Shown piece after piece: positions 10,695 to 21,049 of a DNA stretch of 64,000 bases; position 1 is the first letter of the stretch; each line of letters starts with the position of its first letter. The DNA lies in NCBI GenBank assembly GCA_038258215.1, contig JBBSQC010000001.1, positions 62,001 through 126,000 of the forward strand. The letters run 5' to 3'. A program made the translations under genes and the position numbers. The stretch comes from Fodinibacter sp038258215 (GTDB lineage: Bacteria; Actinomycetota; Actinomycetes; Actinomycetales; Dermatophilaceae). The notes below the pieces were generated by a model. It saw only the letters and a program-made list of their open reading frames with translations. It did no database searches and had not been told where the DNA came from.

Positions 10695-12967
10695 GACTTG
10701 TCTCCTGCCATCGGCGTGTCACCACTGGCGGCTGTCTCGTCGACCCGGGTGTCCGAGACCGTCTCGAGCACCTCACCGCGTGGCACGAGGTAGAGGGTCG
10801 AGAGGCCCGCGAGGCGGACCGGCACCGACCACTGCTGCTCCTGCCACGGCACCGCCTCGGCCTCCAGGACGATTCCGGCCTGGCTCGGGCTGCTGTGCTC
10901 GTCGAAGCCGCTGGTGTCCAGCACGACCTCCCAACGCCCCGGACGGGGCACCCCGATGCGCAGGCCCTCGCGGTCCGCCCCTCCGTAGTTGACGACCGTC
11001 ACGAGGACGTCGCCCTTCAACGGGTCCACCTCGGACAGGCGGAGGTAGGAGAGCACGTTTCCCGTGTTGTCGTCGGCGTCGAGCCAGCGGAAGCCGGCCG
11101 AGACCGAGTCCTGGGCCCACATGGCGGGGTGGTCCTGGTAGAGGCGGTTGAGCTCCTTCACCAGGGCGTGCACCCGGTAGTGGGCCGCGTGGTCGAGCAG
11201 CCACCAGTCGAGGGACCGGCCGTCGGCCCACTCGCCGGGCTGCGCGAACTCCGAGCCCATGAAGAGCAGCTGTTTCCCGGGGTGGGACCACATGTAGGCG
11301 AAGAAGGCCCGCAGCGTGGCGAGCTGCTCCGGACGGTCGCCGGGGATCTTGTTCACCAGGGAGCCCTTGCCGTGCACGACCTCGTCGTGACTGATCGGCA
11401 GGAGGTAGTTCTCGCTGAACGCGTACATCAGGGAGAAGGTCAGCAGGTTGTGGTGGTACTGCCGGTTGATCGGCTGCTCCTGCAGGTAGCGCAGGGTGTC
11501 GTTCATCCAGCCCATGTTCCACTTCAGGCCGAAGCCCAGGCCGCCGCTCGCGGTCTCCTTGGTGACCCCCGGCCAGGAGGTCGACTCCTCGGCGATGGTG
11601 ACGATGCCGGGAAGTCGCTTGTAGACGGTGGCGTTGGCCTCCTGGAGCAGCCCGATGGCCTCGAGGTGCTCGCGGCCACCGTGGACGTTCGGGATCCACT
11701 CCCCGTCCTTGCGCGAGTAGTCGAGGTAGAGCATCGAGGCGACCGCGTCTACCCGGAGCCCGTCGATGTGGAACTCCTCGAGCCAGTAGATGGCGTTGGC
11801 CACGAGGAAGTTCCGCACCTCGAGCCGGCCGAAGTCGAACACGTGCGTGCCCCAGTCGGGCTGGTCGCCGCGGCGGGGGTCCGGGTGCTCGTAGAGCGCG
11901 AGCCCGTCGAACCGGGCCAGTGCGAAGGCGTCGCGCGGGAAGTGCCCGGGCACCCAGTCCAGGATCACCCCGACACCCGCCCGGTGGAGCGCATCGACGA
12001 GGAACTTGAAGTCGTCAGGGGTGCCGAAGCGCGCGGTCGGTGCGTAGTAGCCGGTGACCTGGTAGCCCCATGACGGACCGTAGGGGTGCTCCATGACGGG
12101 CATCAGCTCCACGTGGGTGAACCCGAGGTCGCTGACGTAGTTGACGAGGTGCTCGGCCATCTCGCGGTAGGTCATGCCCTGCCGCCACGATCCGAGGTGC
12201 ACCTCGTAGACGCTCATCGGGCCCCGATGGGGGTCGCGCTCGGCGCGCGCCGTCATCCAGCCCTCGTCCTCCCACTCGTGGGTGGCCTCGTCGACGACCG
12301 ACCCGGTGGCCGGGGGACACTCGGTGCGCCGGGCCATCGGGTCGGCCTTGGTGCGCACGACGTCGTCGGCCCCGCGGATCTCGAACTTGTAGATCGCCCC
12401 CACACCGACGTCGGGGACGAAGAGCTCCCAGACACCCGAGGAGCCGATGAGGCGCATCGGGTGCACCCTGCCGTCCCAGCCGTTGAAGTCCCCGATGACC
12501 CGCACGGCCTTGGCGCGCGGCGCCCAGACGGCGAAGGACACCCCGCGCACGGCGCCCATGGGCCCGGTGTAGTCGTGGATGCGGGCCCCGAGCACGGTCC
12601 ACAGCTGCTCGTGCCTGCCCTCGCCGACGAGGTGCAGGTCGATGTCGCCCAGGGTGGGCGCGAAGCGGTACGGGTCGTCCTGGACGTGCGCGATGCCGTC
12701 GGCCCACGCCACCACCAGGCGGTAGTCCATCGTCGTGGTCGCACCGGCCCGCACGGCCGTCCACACGCCCTCGGCCTCGTGCTCGAGCTCCAGCTCCTCG
12801 CCGTCGGCGAAGCGCACGCCGACCGAGGTCGCGAGCGGCTTGAGGACGCGCACCCGCAGACCCCCACTCTCGAGGTGCTGTCCGAGGAGGTCGTGCGGCT
12901 GTTGGTGGCGGCCCTGGACCAGCGCGGTGATGGCGCCGCCGACCTCGGGGCTGGGGGTGGGGGTCAC
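10691..12967 (-). CDS. glgB: 1,4-alpha-glucan branching enzyme
   Basis: 758-residue GH13 enzyme making alpha-1,6 branches in glycogen. Order: N-terminal beta-sandwich domains, CBM48 (YTGPMGAVRGVSFAVWAPRAKAVRVIGDFNGWD), catalytic barrel with VELMPVMEHP, DGLRVDAVASML (nucleophile Asp), TIAEESTSWPG (acid Glu) and ISHDEVVHGKGSL, then the C-terminal sheet. The frame is open far upstream, but the start is GTG 12967, overlapping the maltokinase stop (GTGA) and preceded by AAGGAG. In the GlgE pathway it branches the linear maltosyl chains. Confidence 0.97.
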
Positions 12968-14409
12968 GAGGGATCTCCTTGGATGGTCGGTGCGGTGGCG
13001 AGGTGTTCGGTGAGCCGGTGGACGGCGCCGAGGGGGATGCCCAGCCAGGCCGGGCGGTTTCTCGATTCGTAGACGACCTCGTACATCGCCTTGTCCAGCT
13101 CGAAGGCCGCGAGCAGGGCCGGTTGGGAGCGGGGGTCCTCGCCGGCGCGCACGGCATATCCGTCGAGGAAGGACTGCTGGGCGGCGGTGACCCACTCGCG
13201 GGCCGACGCGCCGTGGACCTGTTCCCACGTCCCGCCGGCGTAGTCGAAGCTGCGCAGCATGCCGGCGACGTCCCGCAGCCGCTGGTCGGGAAGGGAACGC
13301 TCGGCGAGGGGGCGCAGCGGCTCGCCCTCGAAGTCCAGCAGGATCCAGCCGCGGTCGGCGGAGTGCAGCACCTGCCCGAGGTGGTAGTCGCCGTGGATGC
13401 GCTGTGCCTCGGGCCAGGGCGCGGCCGCGGCCGCGGCGAGCACCTGCTCGACCCCGCCGCGCAGGTCCTCGAGCTGCGGTGCCTCCAGGACCGCAGCCTC
13501 GAACCGCTCGCGCATCTGTCCCACGATCTCGCGGGCGTGCTGGTGGTCGGTCGGCTCGCTGCCGAGGGACTCGGACAGCAGGGCGTGCACCTCCGCGGTC
13601 GCGTCGCCCAGGTCGCGGGCCGGCGCGGAGAAGTCCTCGTCGGACTCCACGGCGCGCAGCGCGACCCGCCAGGCGTCCTCGACGCCGGGGAGGAACTCCT
13701 GGGCGAAGGCGAGGTGCCCAGAGGCCGGCTCGTCACCTCGTGGGCTCGGGTGGGTCCAGCTCGCCGTCACGGCTCCCACCACGGCGGGAACGCGTCGCGA
13801 CCCCGCGTCGACGAGGGCGCCCTGGAGCACCACGTCCGGGTTGTCCCCGGGGGAGAGCATCCGGAACACCTTGATGATCAGGGGCACGTGGGTGCCGTCG
13901 TCGAGGTCCGCGTCGAGGATCACGGAGGTGTTCGACTGCTCGCCCGACAACACGCGTGAGGCGCGCACCCGCACCTGGTGGCCCCAGCTGCCCTGCGGCA
14001 CACCACTGACCGCGTCCTCCACGGCATCCGACGTCGCGGACGACTGCGCGCTGACCCGGCCCTGGAGCAGCTCGACGAGCTGGGCTGCGTAGACCGGGTC
14101 GTGCGGCGCGTCGTAGACCCAGCGCCGGCCGAGGACACTGTGCTCCATCGTGCCGACGAGCGCGTGGTCGGCGCTGCCGAGGGGCTCGCCGCGGTAGGTG
14201 AGCGGCACCTGGTAGACGACCGGGTCGGGGCCGGACTCGTCGGCCAGGACGAGCGTCTCCACCCCCACCTCGCCGTCGGGGTCGTCCAGGCGCCACGCGG
14301 ACAGCTGCCGCAGCCGCGGCTGGCGGCCCTTGGCGGCGTACCACCGCTGGTGCCCCATCCAGTCCGAGACCAGATCGAGCTTGGAGGGGGTGAGGGAGGC
14401 GACGGTCAT
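12964..14409 (-). CDS. mak: Maltokinase
   Basis: About 481 residues; phosphorylates maltose with ATP to maltose-1-phosphate, the GlgE donor. Family marks: WMGHQRWYAAKGR near the N-terminus, the phosphotransferase-like core IHGDYHLGQVLHSADRGW (catalytic Asp) and ILLDFEGEPLRPLAER (metal-binding DFEGEP). ATG 14409 lies 4 bp after the treS stop and gives the usual short leader before LDLVSDW; GTG codons at 14421 and 14430 are possible alternatives. In several actinobacteria it is fused to treS; here they are separate adjacent genes. Confidence 0.93.
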   Translation of the reverse strand: MTVASLTPSKLDLVSDWMGHQRWYAAKGRQPRLRQLSAWRLDDPDGEVGVETLVLADESGPDPVVYQVPLTYRGEPLGSADHALVGTMEHSVLGRRWVYDAPHDPVYAAQLVELLQGRVSAQSSATSDAVEDAVSGVPQGSWGHQVRVRASRVLSGEQSNTSVILDADLDDGTHVPLIIKVFRMLSPGDNPDVVLQGALVDAGSRRVPAVVGAVTASWTHPSPRGDEPASGHLAFAQEFLPGVEDAWRVALRAVESDEDFSAPARDLGDATAEVHALLSESLGSEPTDHQHAREIVGQMRERFEAAVLEAPQLEDLRGGVEQVLAAAAAAPWPEAQRIHGDYHLGQVLHSADRGWILLDFEGEPLRPLAERSLPDQRLRDVAGMLRSFDYAGGTWEQVHGASAREWVTAAQQSFLDGYAVRAGEDPRSQPALLAAFELDKAMYEVVYESRNRPAWLGIPLGAVHRLTEHLATAPTIQGDPS

Positions 14410-14413
14410 GACC

Positions 14414-16165
14414 TCAGCCACGAACCTCACCCCGCGGCGGGTCGAGGGCCAGCCAGAAGAAGTCCCGTGAACCGAGCGTCACCGTGACCGCGCCCTCGTC
14501 ACCGACGTCGGGGAAGCCGGTGCCGCCGAACAGGTCCCGGGTCTGGTACTTCCGGAACTCCTCCGGCACGGTGATCGTGGTGGCCTGCGGGCGCGAGGAC
14601 AGGTTGTTGACGCAGAGCACCACCCTCGCGGACCGGTCCTCGACGTCACGGTCCCGACGGTCGACCCGCACGTAGGCCAGCACCCGGTCGTGCGACGAGT
14701 CGCAGAGCACGAGGTCGCCGATCCCGAAGACGGGGTGTTCGCGGCGCACCGAGAGCATGCCCCGGACCCAGTGCAGCAACGAGGATCCCGACGCCATCTG
14801 GGCCTCGACGTTGACGTGGCTGTAGTGGTTGACCAGTGACTGGACCACCGGTAGGTAGAGCTTGCCGGGGTCGGCGGTGGAGAAGCCGGCGTTGCGGTCG
14901 GGCGTCCACTGCATCGGGGTGCGCACCGCGTCGCGGTCACCCAGCCAGATGTTGTCCCCCATCCCGATCTCGTCGCCGTAGTAGAGGCAGGGCGAGCCGA
15001 GGAGCGAGAGCACCAGGGCGTGGATCAGCTCGATCTCGGGGCGGGAGTTGTCCAGCAGCGGGGCGAGCCGGCGCCGGATGCCGACGTTGGCGCGCATCCG
15101 TGGGTCTGGGGCGTACCAGCCGTACATCGCGGCGCGCTGCTCCGGGGTGACCATCTCGAGGGTGAGCTCGTCGTGGTTGCGCAGGAAGGTGCCCCACTGG
15201 GCACCGTTGGGGATCGCGGGGGTGTCGGCGAGCACGTCGATGATCGGCGCGGCCCGCTCCTCGCGCAGCGCGTAGTAGAGCATCGGCATCACCGGGAAGT
15301 GGAAGCACATCTGGCACTCCGGCGCCTCCGGCGTGCCGAAGTAGTCGACGACGTCCTTGGGGGGCTGGTTGGCCTCCGCGAGCAGGATCCGACCCGGGTA
15401 CTCCTCCTCGACCATGGCCCGCAGCGTCGCGAGGAACTCGTGGGTCTTCGGGTGGTTCTCACCGTTGTGCCCCTCCTCCTCGTAGAGGTAGGGCACGGCA
15501 TCCAACCGGAAGCCGTCGATGCCCATGTCCATCCAGAACCGCACGACCTCGAACATCGCCTCGTGGACCGCGGGGTTCTCGAAGTTGAGGTCGGGCTGGT
15601 GGCTGAAGAACCGGTGCCAGAAGAACTGTCGCCGGATCGGGTCGAAGCTCCAGTTGGAGGTCTCGGTGTCGACGAAGATGATCCGCGCGTCGGTGTAGCG
15701 GTCGTCGGTGTCGGACCACACGTAGAAGTCGCCGTAGGGACCTTCGGGGTCGCTGCGCGAGGCCTGGAACCACGGGTGTTGGTCACTGGTGTGGTTCATC
15801 ACGAAGTCGGTGATGATCCGGATGCCGCGCGCGTGGGCCTGGGTGATCAGCTCGCGGAAGTCCGGGAGGGTCCCGAAGTCCGGGAGGACCTGGGTGTAGT
15901 CGGAGATGTCGTAGCCGCCGTCGCGCAACGGGCTGGCGTAGAAGGGCGGGATCCACAGGCAGTCCACGCCCAGCCACTGGAGGTAGTCGAGCCGGTTGAT
16001 GACCCCGGCGAAGTCGCCCTCACCGGAGCCCTTGCTGTCGCCGAAGGCCCGCACCAGGACCTCATAGAAGACCGCCGTGCGGAACCACTCGGGGTCGTGG
16101 CGCAGACCCGGCTGGTTGGCGCCCAGACCCGGGGTGGAGTGGCCCATGCCGTGGATCGCGGTCAT
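14414..16165 (-). CDS. treS: Maltose alpha-D-glucosyltransferase / trehalose synthase
   Basis: 583-residue GH13 enzyme that interconverts trehalose and maltose. The start region (WFRTAVFYEVLVRAFGDS) is typical. Catalytic motifs: MGIDGFRLDAVPYLYEEEG (nucleophile Asp), GRILLAEANQPPKD (acid Glu) and WGTFLRNHDELTLEM (third Asp). ATG 16165 overlaps the glgE stop by 4 bp; the same frame is open further upstream inside glgE but has no TreS similarity. It feeds maltose to Mak. Confidence 0.96.
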   Translation of the reverse strand: MTAIHGMGHSTPGLGANQPGLRHDPEWFRTAVFYEVLVRAFGDSKGSGEGDFAGVINRLDYLQWLGVDCLWIPPFYASPLRDGGYDISDYTQVLPDFGTLPDFRELITQAHARGIRIITDFVMNHTSDQHPWFQASRSDPEGPYGDFYVWSDTDDRYTDARIIFVDTETSNWSFDPIRRQFFWHRFFSHQPDLNFENPAVHEAMFEVVRFWMDMGIDGFRLDAVPYLYEEEGHNGENHPKTHEFLATLRAMVEEEYPGRILLAEANQPPKDVVDYFGTPEAPECQMCFHFPVMPMLYYALREERAAPIIDVLADTPAIPNGAQWGTFLRNHDELTLEMVTPEQRAAMYGWYAPDPRMRANVGIRRRLAPLLDNSRPEIELIHALVLSLLGSPCLYYGDEIGMGDNIWLGDRDAVRTPMQWTPDRNAGFSTADPGKLYLPVVQSLVNHYSHVNVEAQMASGSSLLHWVRGMLSVRREHPVFGIGDLVLCDSSHDRVLAYVRVDRRDRDVEDRSARVVLCVNNLSSRPQATTITVPEEFRKYQTRDLFGGTGFPDVGDEGAVTVTLGSRDFFWLALDPPRGEVRG

Positions 16166-18189
16166 GACAGACCCCCGAGCGAGACGATGTGCACGGGTTC
16201 GACCTCTGGGCCCAGGCGCACGTAGACGTCGCGCTGCCAGACCCAGTGCTCGTCGGTCAGCAGGTCGTGGGCGTCGATGCTCTGACCGGGCTCCATCCCC
16301 AGCCCGCCCATGTCCAGGCGCAGCGTGGTGGCGCGCGTGGAGTGGGGGTCGAGGTTGGCCACGACGAGCACGACGTCGTGGCTCCCGTCGGCCAGCCGAC
16401 GCCGCTTGGAGAAGGCGATGAAGTTCTCGTCGTCGACGTGGTGGAAGGTGATGTCCCGCAGGCGGAGCAGGGCCGGGTGCTCGTGCCGGATCGCGTTGAT
16501 CTTGGTGAGGAAGCCCGAGAGGGACTGGCCCTCCTTGGGGCCGCCCTCCTCGTAGTCCTCCCAGTGGCGGTTCCTGAACTCGTACTTCTCGTTGTCGATC
16601 TGCTCCTCGGCGCCCGGCCGGGCCACGTGCTCCATCAGCTCGTACCCGGCATAGATGCCGTAGGTCGGCACGAGCGTCGCCGCCAGCACCGCCCGCACCT
16701 TCCACGCCGCCGGCCCACCGAACTGCATGTACGGGGTGAGGATGTCGTGCGTGGTCGGCCAGAAGGACGGTCGCATGTAGGAGGCGGCCTCACCGGAGAG
16801 CTCCGTGACGTACTTCCGGAGGTCGGCCGCGGTGCTGCGCCAGGTGAAGTAGGTGTAGCTCTGCTGGAAGCCCACCTTGCCCAGGGTGTGCATCATGGCC
16901 GGCTGGGTGAAGGCCTCGGCGAGCCAGATGACGTCGGGGTGGTCCTTGGCGACGTCGGCGATCAGCCACTGCCAGAACTCCACCGGCTTGGTGTGGGGGT
17001 TGTCGACCCGGAAGATCTCGACGCCGTGGTCGATCCACACCTGGACCACGCGCCGGACCTCGGCGTAGATTCCGGCCGGGTCGTTGTCGAAGTTGACGGG
17101 GTAGATGTCCTGGTACTTCTTCGGGGGGTTCTCCGCGTAGGCGATCGTGCCGTCAGCGCGGGTCGTGAACCACTCGGGATGGGACTCCACCCACGGGTGG
17201 TCCGGGGAGCACTGGAGGGCGAGGTCCATGGCCACCTCGAGTCCCAGGTCCCTCGCCGTCTCGACGAAGGCGTCGAAGTCCTCGAAGGTGCCGAGGTCGG
17301 GGTGGATGGCGTCGTGGCCACCGTCGGCCGACCCGATGGCGTAGGGGCTGCCGGGGTCCTCGGGGCGGGCGTCGAGGGTGTTGTTGGGACCCTTCTTCGC
17401 GGCCTGACCGATGGGGTGGATGGGGGTGAGGTAGACGACGTCGAAGCCCATGTCGGCCACGGCCGGGAGGCGGAGCGCCGCGGTGCGCAGGGTGCCGGTG
17501 CTCCAGCGGTGCTCGGCCTCGTCGTAGGTCGCGCCCTCACTGCGGGGGAACAGCTCGTACCACGCGCCGACGAGGGCTCGCTCGCGCTCGACCAGCAGCG
17601 GCACCGGCGCAGACGGGCTCACGTACTCACGCAGGGGCCGCTCGGCCAGCTCGTCCTCGACCGAGGCTGCGGTACCCGCCCTGAGCCGCACGGCGGGGGG
17701 ACGAGCGTCGTCGCGCAGGCCGGCCACGGCGTCCTCGAGAACGGCTCGCTGGTCCGGGGTCCGCGTGCCCTCGGCGAGGGCCCGCTCCAGCACCAGGGCG
17801 CCCTCCTCGAGCATCAGCTCGGTGTCGACGTCGGCCTGCACCTTGATCACGGCGTCGTGCTCCCACGTGCCGTAGGGGTCCGACCACCCCTCGACCCGGA
17901 AGGACCACGACCCCGTGCGATCGGCTCGCACCGTCGCCGCCCAGGTGTTCAGGCCGGGGTTGGTGCAGGTCATCGCCACGACGTGCTCGTCACCATCGGG
18001 GTCGGTGAGGACCACTGAGGCGTTCACCGCGTCGTGTCCCTCACGGAACACGGTTGCGCTGACGGTGAACTCCTCGTCGACGACGGCCTTGGACGGTCTC
18101 GCGCCCTGGTCGACGGTGGGCTGCACATCCAGGACGGGGATCCGCCCGATGGGCTGCTGCGGGGCATGGGTTCGCGGGGCTGCAGTCAC
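16162..18189 (-). CDS. glgE: Alpha-1,4-glucan:maltose-1-phosphate maltosyltransferase
   Basis: About 675 residues; transfers maltosyl units from maltose-1-phosphate onto alpha-glucan chains (GH13_3). Visible: an N-terminal sandwich domain (IGRIPVLDVQPTVDQGARPSKAVVDEEF), DVVYLTPIHPIGQAAKKGPNN, EIFRVDNPHTKPVEFW (nucleophile Asp), VIWLAEAFTQPAMM (Glu) and FWPTTHDILTPYMQ (Asp). Start GTG 18189 fits the usual N-terminus; upstream in-frame sequence is not family-like. It heads the overlapped operon glgE-treS-mak-glgB-pgm and lies 101 bp after glgP. Confidence 0.95.
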   Translation of the reverse strand: MTAAPRTHAPQQPIGRIPVLDVQPTVDQGARPSKAVVDEEFTVSATVFREGHDAVNASVVLTDPDGDEHVVAMTCTNPGLNTWAATVRADRTGSWSFRVEGWSDPYGTWEHDAVIKVQADVDTELMLEEGALVLERALAEGTRTPDQRAVLEDAVAGLRDDARPPAVRLRAGTAASVEDELAERPLREYVSPSAPVPLLVERERALVGAWYELFPRSEGATYDEAEHRWSTGTLRTAALRLPAVADMGFDVVYLTPIHPIGQAAKKGPNNTLDARPEDPGSPYAIGSADGGHDAIHPDLGTFEDFDAFVETARDLGLEVAMDLALQCSPDHPWVESHPEWFTTRADGTIAYAENPPKKYQDIYPVNFDNDPAGIYAEVRRVVQVWIDHGVEIFRVDNPHTKPVEFWQWLIADVAKDHPDVIWLAEAFTQPAMMHTLGKVGFQQSYTYFTWRSTAADLRKYVTELSGEAASYMRPSFWPTTHDILTPYMQFGGPAAWKVRAVLAATLVPTYGIYAGYELMEHVARPGAEEQIDNEKYEFRNRHWEDYEEGGPKEGQSLSGFLTKINAIRHEHPALLRLRDITFHHVDDENFIAFSKRRRLADGSHDVVLVVANLDPHSTRATTLRLDMGGLGMEPGQSIDAHDLLTDEHWVWQRDVYVRLGPEVEPVHIVSLGGLS

Positions 18190-18290
18190 CCGTGCCAACC
18201 TACCGGGTGGCGGGCCCGTGGGGCGAAGTGACCGCGGGACGGCCGTGCGAGCGCCGGTGACGAGCACGTCCGGGCGCGCGGCCCGGGCGT

Positions 18291-20843
18291 TCAGGCGTGC
18301 CAGATCCGCCTCAGGTAGTCGCGCATGGAGCGGTCCGAGGAGAAGTAGCCCGATCGAGCGACGTTGAGGATCGCCGACCGCGACCACCCCTCGACGTCAG
18401 CGTAGGCCTCGTCGACCCGCGACTGCGCCTCGATGTAGGACTCGAAGTCGGCCAGCGCCATGAACGAGTCCTGGTGCAGCAGGTTGTCGATGACCGGGGC
18501 GACGGCCTGGCGGTCGCCACCGGTGAAGTGGCCGCTCGCGAGGAGGTCGATGGTGCTCCGTAGCCGCGAGTTCGACTCGTAGTACGACGACGGGGTGTAG
18601 CCGCGGGCTAGCGCCTGCTCGACCTCGGGCTCGGTCATCCCGAAGAGGAAGAAGTTGTCGTCGCCGACGAGCCGCCGGATCTCGACGTTGGCGCCGTCGT
18701 CGGTGCCGATCGTCAGCGCACCGTTCAGGGCGAACTTCATGTTGCCCGTGCCGGAGGCCTCCTTGCCCGCGAGCGAGATCTGCTCGGAGAGGTCGGCCGC
18801 CGGGATCAGCTTCTCGGCGAGGGTCACGTTGTAGTTGGCGGGGAAGGCCACGCAGAGCCGCCCGGCGACCCGGGGGTCGGCGTTGACGACCCTGGCGACG
18901 GAGTTGACGAGGAAGATGATCTCCTTCGCCAGGTGGTAGCCGGGCGCCGCCTTGGCCCCGAACACGAAGGTCCGTCGGGTCACGTCCTCGGCGGGCACGC
19001 GGCCGGACACGACGTCGTCGTAGAGCGAGACGATGTGCAGCAGCTTGAGCGTCTGCCGCTTGTACTCGTGCAGCCGCTTGACCATGACGTCGAGCATCGC
19101 GTCCTGCGGCAGCTCGAGACCGTCGCGCACCCGCAGCAGGGAGTAGAGGCGGTCCTTGTTGCCCTGCTTGACCGCTCGGAACTCGGCGCGGAACCCGGCA
19201 TCCTCGGCCAGTGGCTCGAGCTCGCGGAGCCGGTCGAGGTCGGTGACCCACCCCTCGCCGATCGTCTCGGTGATGAGGTCGGACAGGCGCCGGTTCGCGA
19301 GCCTCACGAAGCGGCGCGGGGTGACCCCGTTGGTGACGTTGGTGAACTTCGAGGGCCACAGCGCGGAGAAGTCCGGGAGCACCTTGTCGCGCAGCAGCTG
19401 GCTGTGCAGCTCGGCGACGCCGTTGACCTTGGCCCCGGCGACGGTCGCGAGGTAGGCCATCCGCACCGAGCGCCCGGGGTGCTCGGAGACGATGGACATC
19501 CGCCGGGCGCGCATCTCGTCACCGGGGAAGGCCTCGGTCACCTGCTCGAGGAACTCGTCGTTGATGCGGTAGATGATCTCGAGGTGCCGGGGCAGCAGCC
19601 GGCCCAGCAGCTCGACGGACCAGACCTCGAGGGCCTCGGGCAACAGGGTGTGGCAGGTGTAGGCGAAGCACTTCCGGGTGATGCCCCAGGCGTCGTCCCA
19701 CTCCATCCCCTTGACGTCGACGAGGATCCGCATCAGCTCGGGGATCGCGATGACGGGGTGGGTGTCGTTGAGCTGGAAGATGACGCGCTCGGGGAGCTCG
19801 TGCATGTCGAAGCCCGCGGGCAGGGTGTTCTCGATGTAGTCGTGCAGGGAGCAGGCGACGAAGAAGTACTGCTGCTGCAGGCGCAGCTCCTTGCCCTGGG
19901 GGGTGGAGTCCTCGGGGTAGAGCACCTTGGAGATGTTCTCGGCGAAGGTCTGGGCGCGCACGGCCTCGGCGTAGTCGCCGGAGTTGAAGATCTGTAGGTC
20001 GAAGGCATCGGTCGCGCGGGCGCTCCACAACCGGAGCGTGTTGACGACGCCGTTGCGATGGCCCGGCACCATGTAGTGGTACGGCATGCCCAGGACGTCC
20101 CAGTCCGGGACCCAACGTGTCCGCTCGCGGCCGTCGTCGTCGGTGTCGGTCTCGGTGCGCCCGCCGAAGCGCACGAGCACCTGCCGCTCCGGGTGGGGGA
20201 ACTCCCAGGGGCTGCCGAGCGAGAGCCACGAGTCGGGCACCTCGACCTGGCGGTCGTCCTCGAAGGTCTGCCGGAAGATGCCGTACTCGTAGCGGATGCC
20301 GTAGCCGATGCAGGGCACGTCCATCGTCGCCAAGGAGTCCACGAAGCAGGCCGCCAGTCGGCCGAGGCCGCCGTTGCCGAGGCCGGGCTCGACCTCCTGC
20401 GCGCGAAGGGACGCGATGTCGATGCCGCACTGCTCCATCGCCATGTCGGCGATGTCCTGGAGGTTGGTGGCCAGCAGGTTGTTCCCGAGCTGGCGGCCGA
20501 GGAGATACTCCGCCGACAGGTAGCCGATCGTCTTCTGCGGCGACTGCCGGCGGCGCGACCCGGTCTCGAGCCAGTCGGCCATGAGGTAACGGCGAACCGT
20601 GCGAGCCATGGCGAGGTACTGGTCGTTGACAGTCGACTGGGAGAGCAGCACGCCCTGGCCGTAGTTGAGCTCCGCGAGGAACACCTCGACGAACCCGTCG
20701 ACCGTGGCCGTCGGCTGGACGACGGGGCCGGAGGCGAGGGGGTGGCTCGTGCGGTGGGTCGGCCCGATGCGTCGGACGTCCGTCGAGGGGGACTCGTCGG
20801 ACACGGGAGAGGCGGTCGGGCCGGGCAGCACGGATTCGGTCAT
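18291..20843 (-). CDS. glgP: Glycogen/alpha-glucan phosphorylase
   Basis: 850-residue GT35 enzyme releasing glucose-1-phosphate from alpha-glucan. Seen: KTIGYLSAEYLLGRQLGNNL, EPGLGNGGLGRLAACFVDSL, the active-site stretch QLNDTHPVIAIPELMRI, and the PLP site KEASGTGNMKFALNGALTIG with the Schiff-base Lys. ATG 20843 has a Shine-Dalgarno (AAGGAC, about 10 nt upstream) and is preferred over in-frame codons up to 21014, which would include the low-complexity leader. It opposes GlgE functionally and supplies Pgm with substrate. Confidence 0.97.
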   Translation of the reverse strand: MTESVLPGPTASPVSDESPSTDVRRIGPTHRTSHPLASGPVVQPTATVDGFVEVFLAELNYGQGVLLSQSTVNDQYLAMARTVRRYLMADWLETGSRRRQSPQKTIGYLSAEYLLGRQLGNNLLATNLQDIADMAMEQCGIDIASLRAQEVEPGLGNGGLGRLAACFVDSLATMDVPCIGYGIRYEYGIFRQTFEDDRQVEVPDSWLSLGSPWEFPHPERQVLVRFGGRTETDTDDDGRERTRWVPDWDVLGMPYHYMVPGHRNGVVNTLRLWSARATDAFDLQIFNSGDYAEAVRAQTFAENISKVLYPEDSTPQGKELRLQQQYFFVACSLHDYIENTLPAGFDMHELPERVIFQLNDTHPVIAIPELMRILVDVKGMEWDDAWGITRKCFAYTCHTLLPEALEVWSVELLGRLLPRHLEIIYRINDEFLEQVTEAFPGDEMRARRMSIVSEHPGRSVRMAYLATVAGAKVNGVAELHSQLLRDKVLPDFSALWPSKFTNVTNGVTPRRFVRLANRRLSDLITETIGEGWVTDLDRLRELEPLAEDAGFRAEFRAVKQGNKDRLYSLLRVRDGLELPQDAMLDVMVKRLHEYKRQTLKLLHIVSLYDDVVSGRVPAEDVTRRTFVFGAKAAPGYHLAKEIIFLVNSVARVVNADPRVAGRLCVAFPANYNVTLAEKLIPAADLSEQISLAGKEASGTGNMKFALNGALTIGTDDGANVEIRRLVGDDNFFLFGMTEPEVEQALARGYTPSSYYESNSRLRSTIDLLASGHFTGGDRQAVAPVIDNLLHQDSFMALADFESYIEAQSRVDEAYADVEGWSRSAILNVARSGYFSSDRSMRDYLRRIWHA

Positions 20844-20922
20844 CGGGACTCGTCCTTCGGAGGCGAGGGCGGGGAGCGGACGCAGCGACGGTGATGCGGT
20901 GCAGGTCCAGGTCCAGGTGCGG

Positions 20923-20956
20923 TGCGGGTGTGGTGCGGGTGCGGGTGTGGTGCGGG
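20923..20956. repeat. Two perfect tandem copies of a 17-bp GT-rich unit in the glgP leader
   Basis: The unit TGCGGGTGTGGTGCGGG occurs at 20923-20939 and again at 20940-20956 without mismatch. Just upstream is a shorter AGGTCC repeat (about 20903-20918). The block lies 80-113 bp ahead of the glgP start and looks like slippage-prone DNA. Confidence 0.8.
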
Positions 20957-21015
20957 GGACAAGATTACGCACACCGGGCCGGTCGGGGGACTCGAACGGC
21001 TCGCCCTGGACCATC

Positions 21016-21045
21016 GTCCTAACCTCTGCTAGCAGAGGTTAGGAC
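21016..21045. promoter_or_regulatory. 30-bp perfect palindrome upstream of glgP (candidate operator)
   Basis: The half site GTCCTAACCTCTGCT (21016-21030) is followed directly by its exact complement, giving 30 bp of perfect dyad symmetry centred on GCTAGC with no loop. The lack of a loop favours a dimeric regulator's operator over a terminator. It lies about 170 bp upstream of glgP. The regulator is unknown. Confidence 0.6.
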
Positions 21046-21049
21046 TCGC

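Noticed and set aside
20890..20956. GT-rich repeats as a CRISPR or satellite array
   Set aside because: Only two full 17-bp units, no spacers, no cas genes. Kept as a tandem duplication only.
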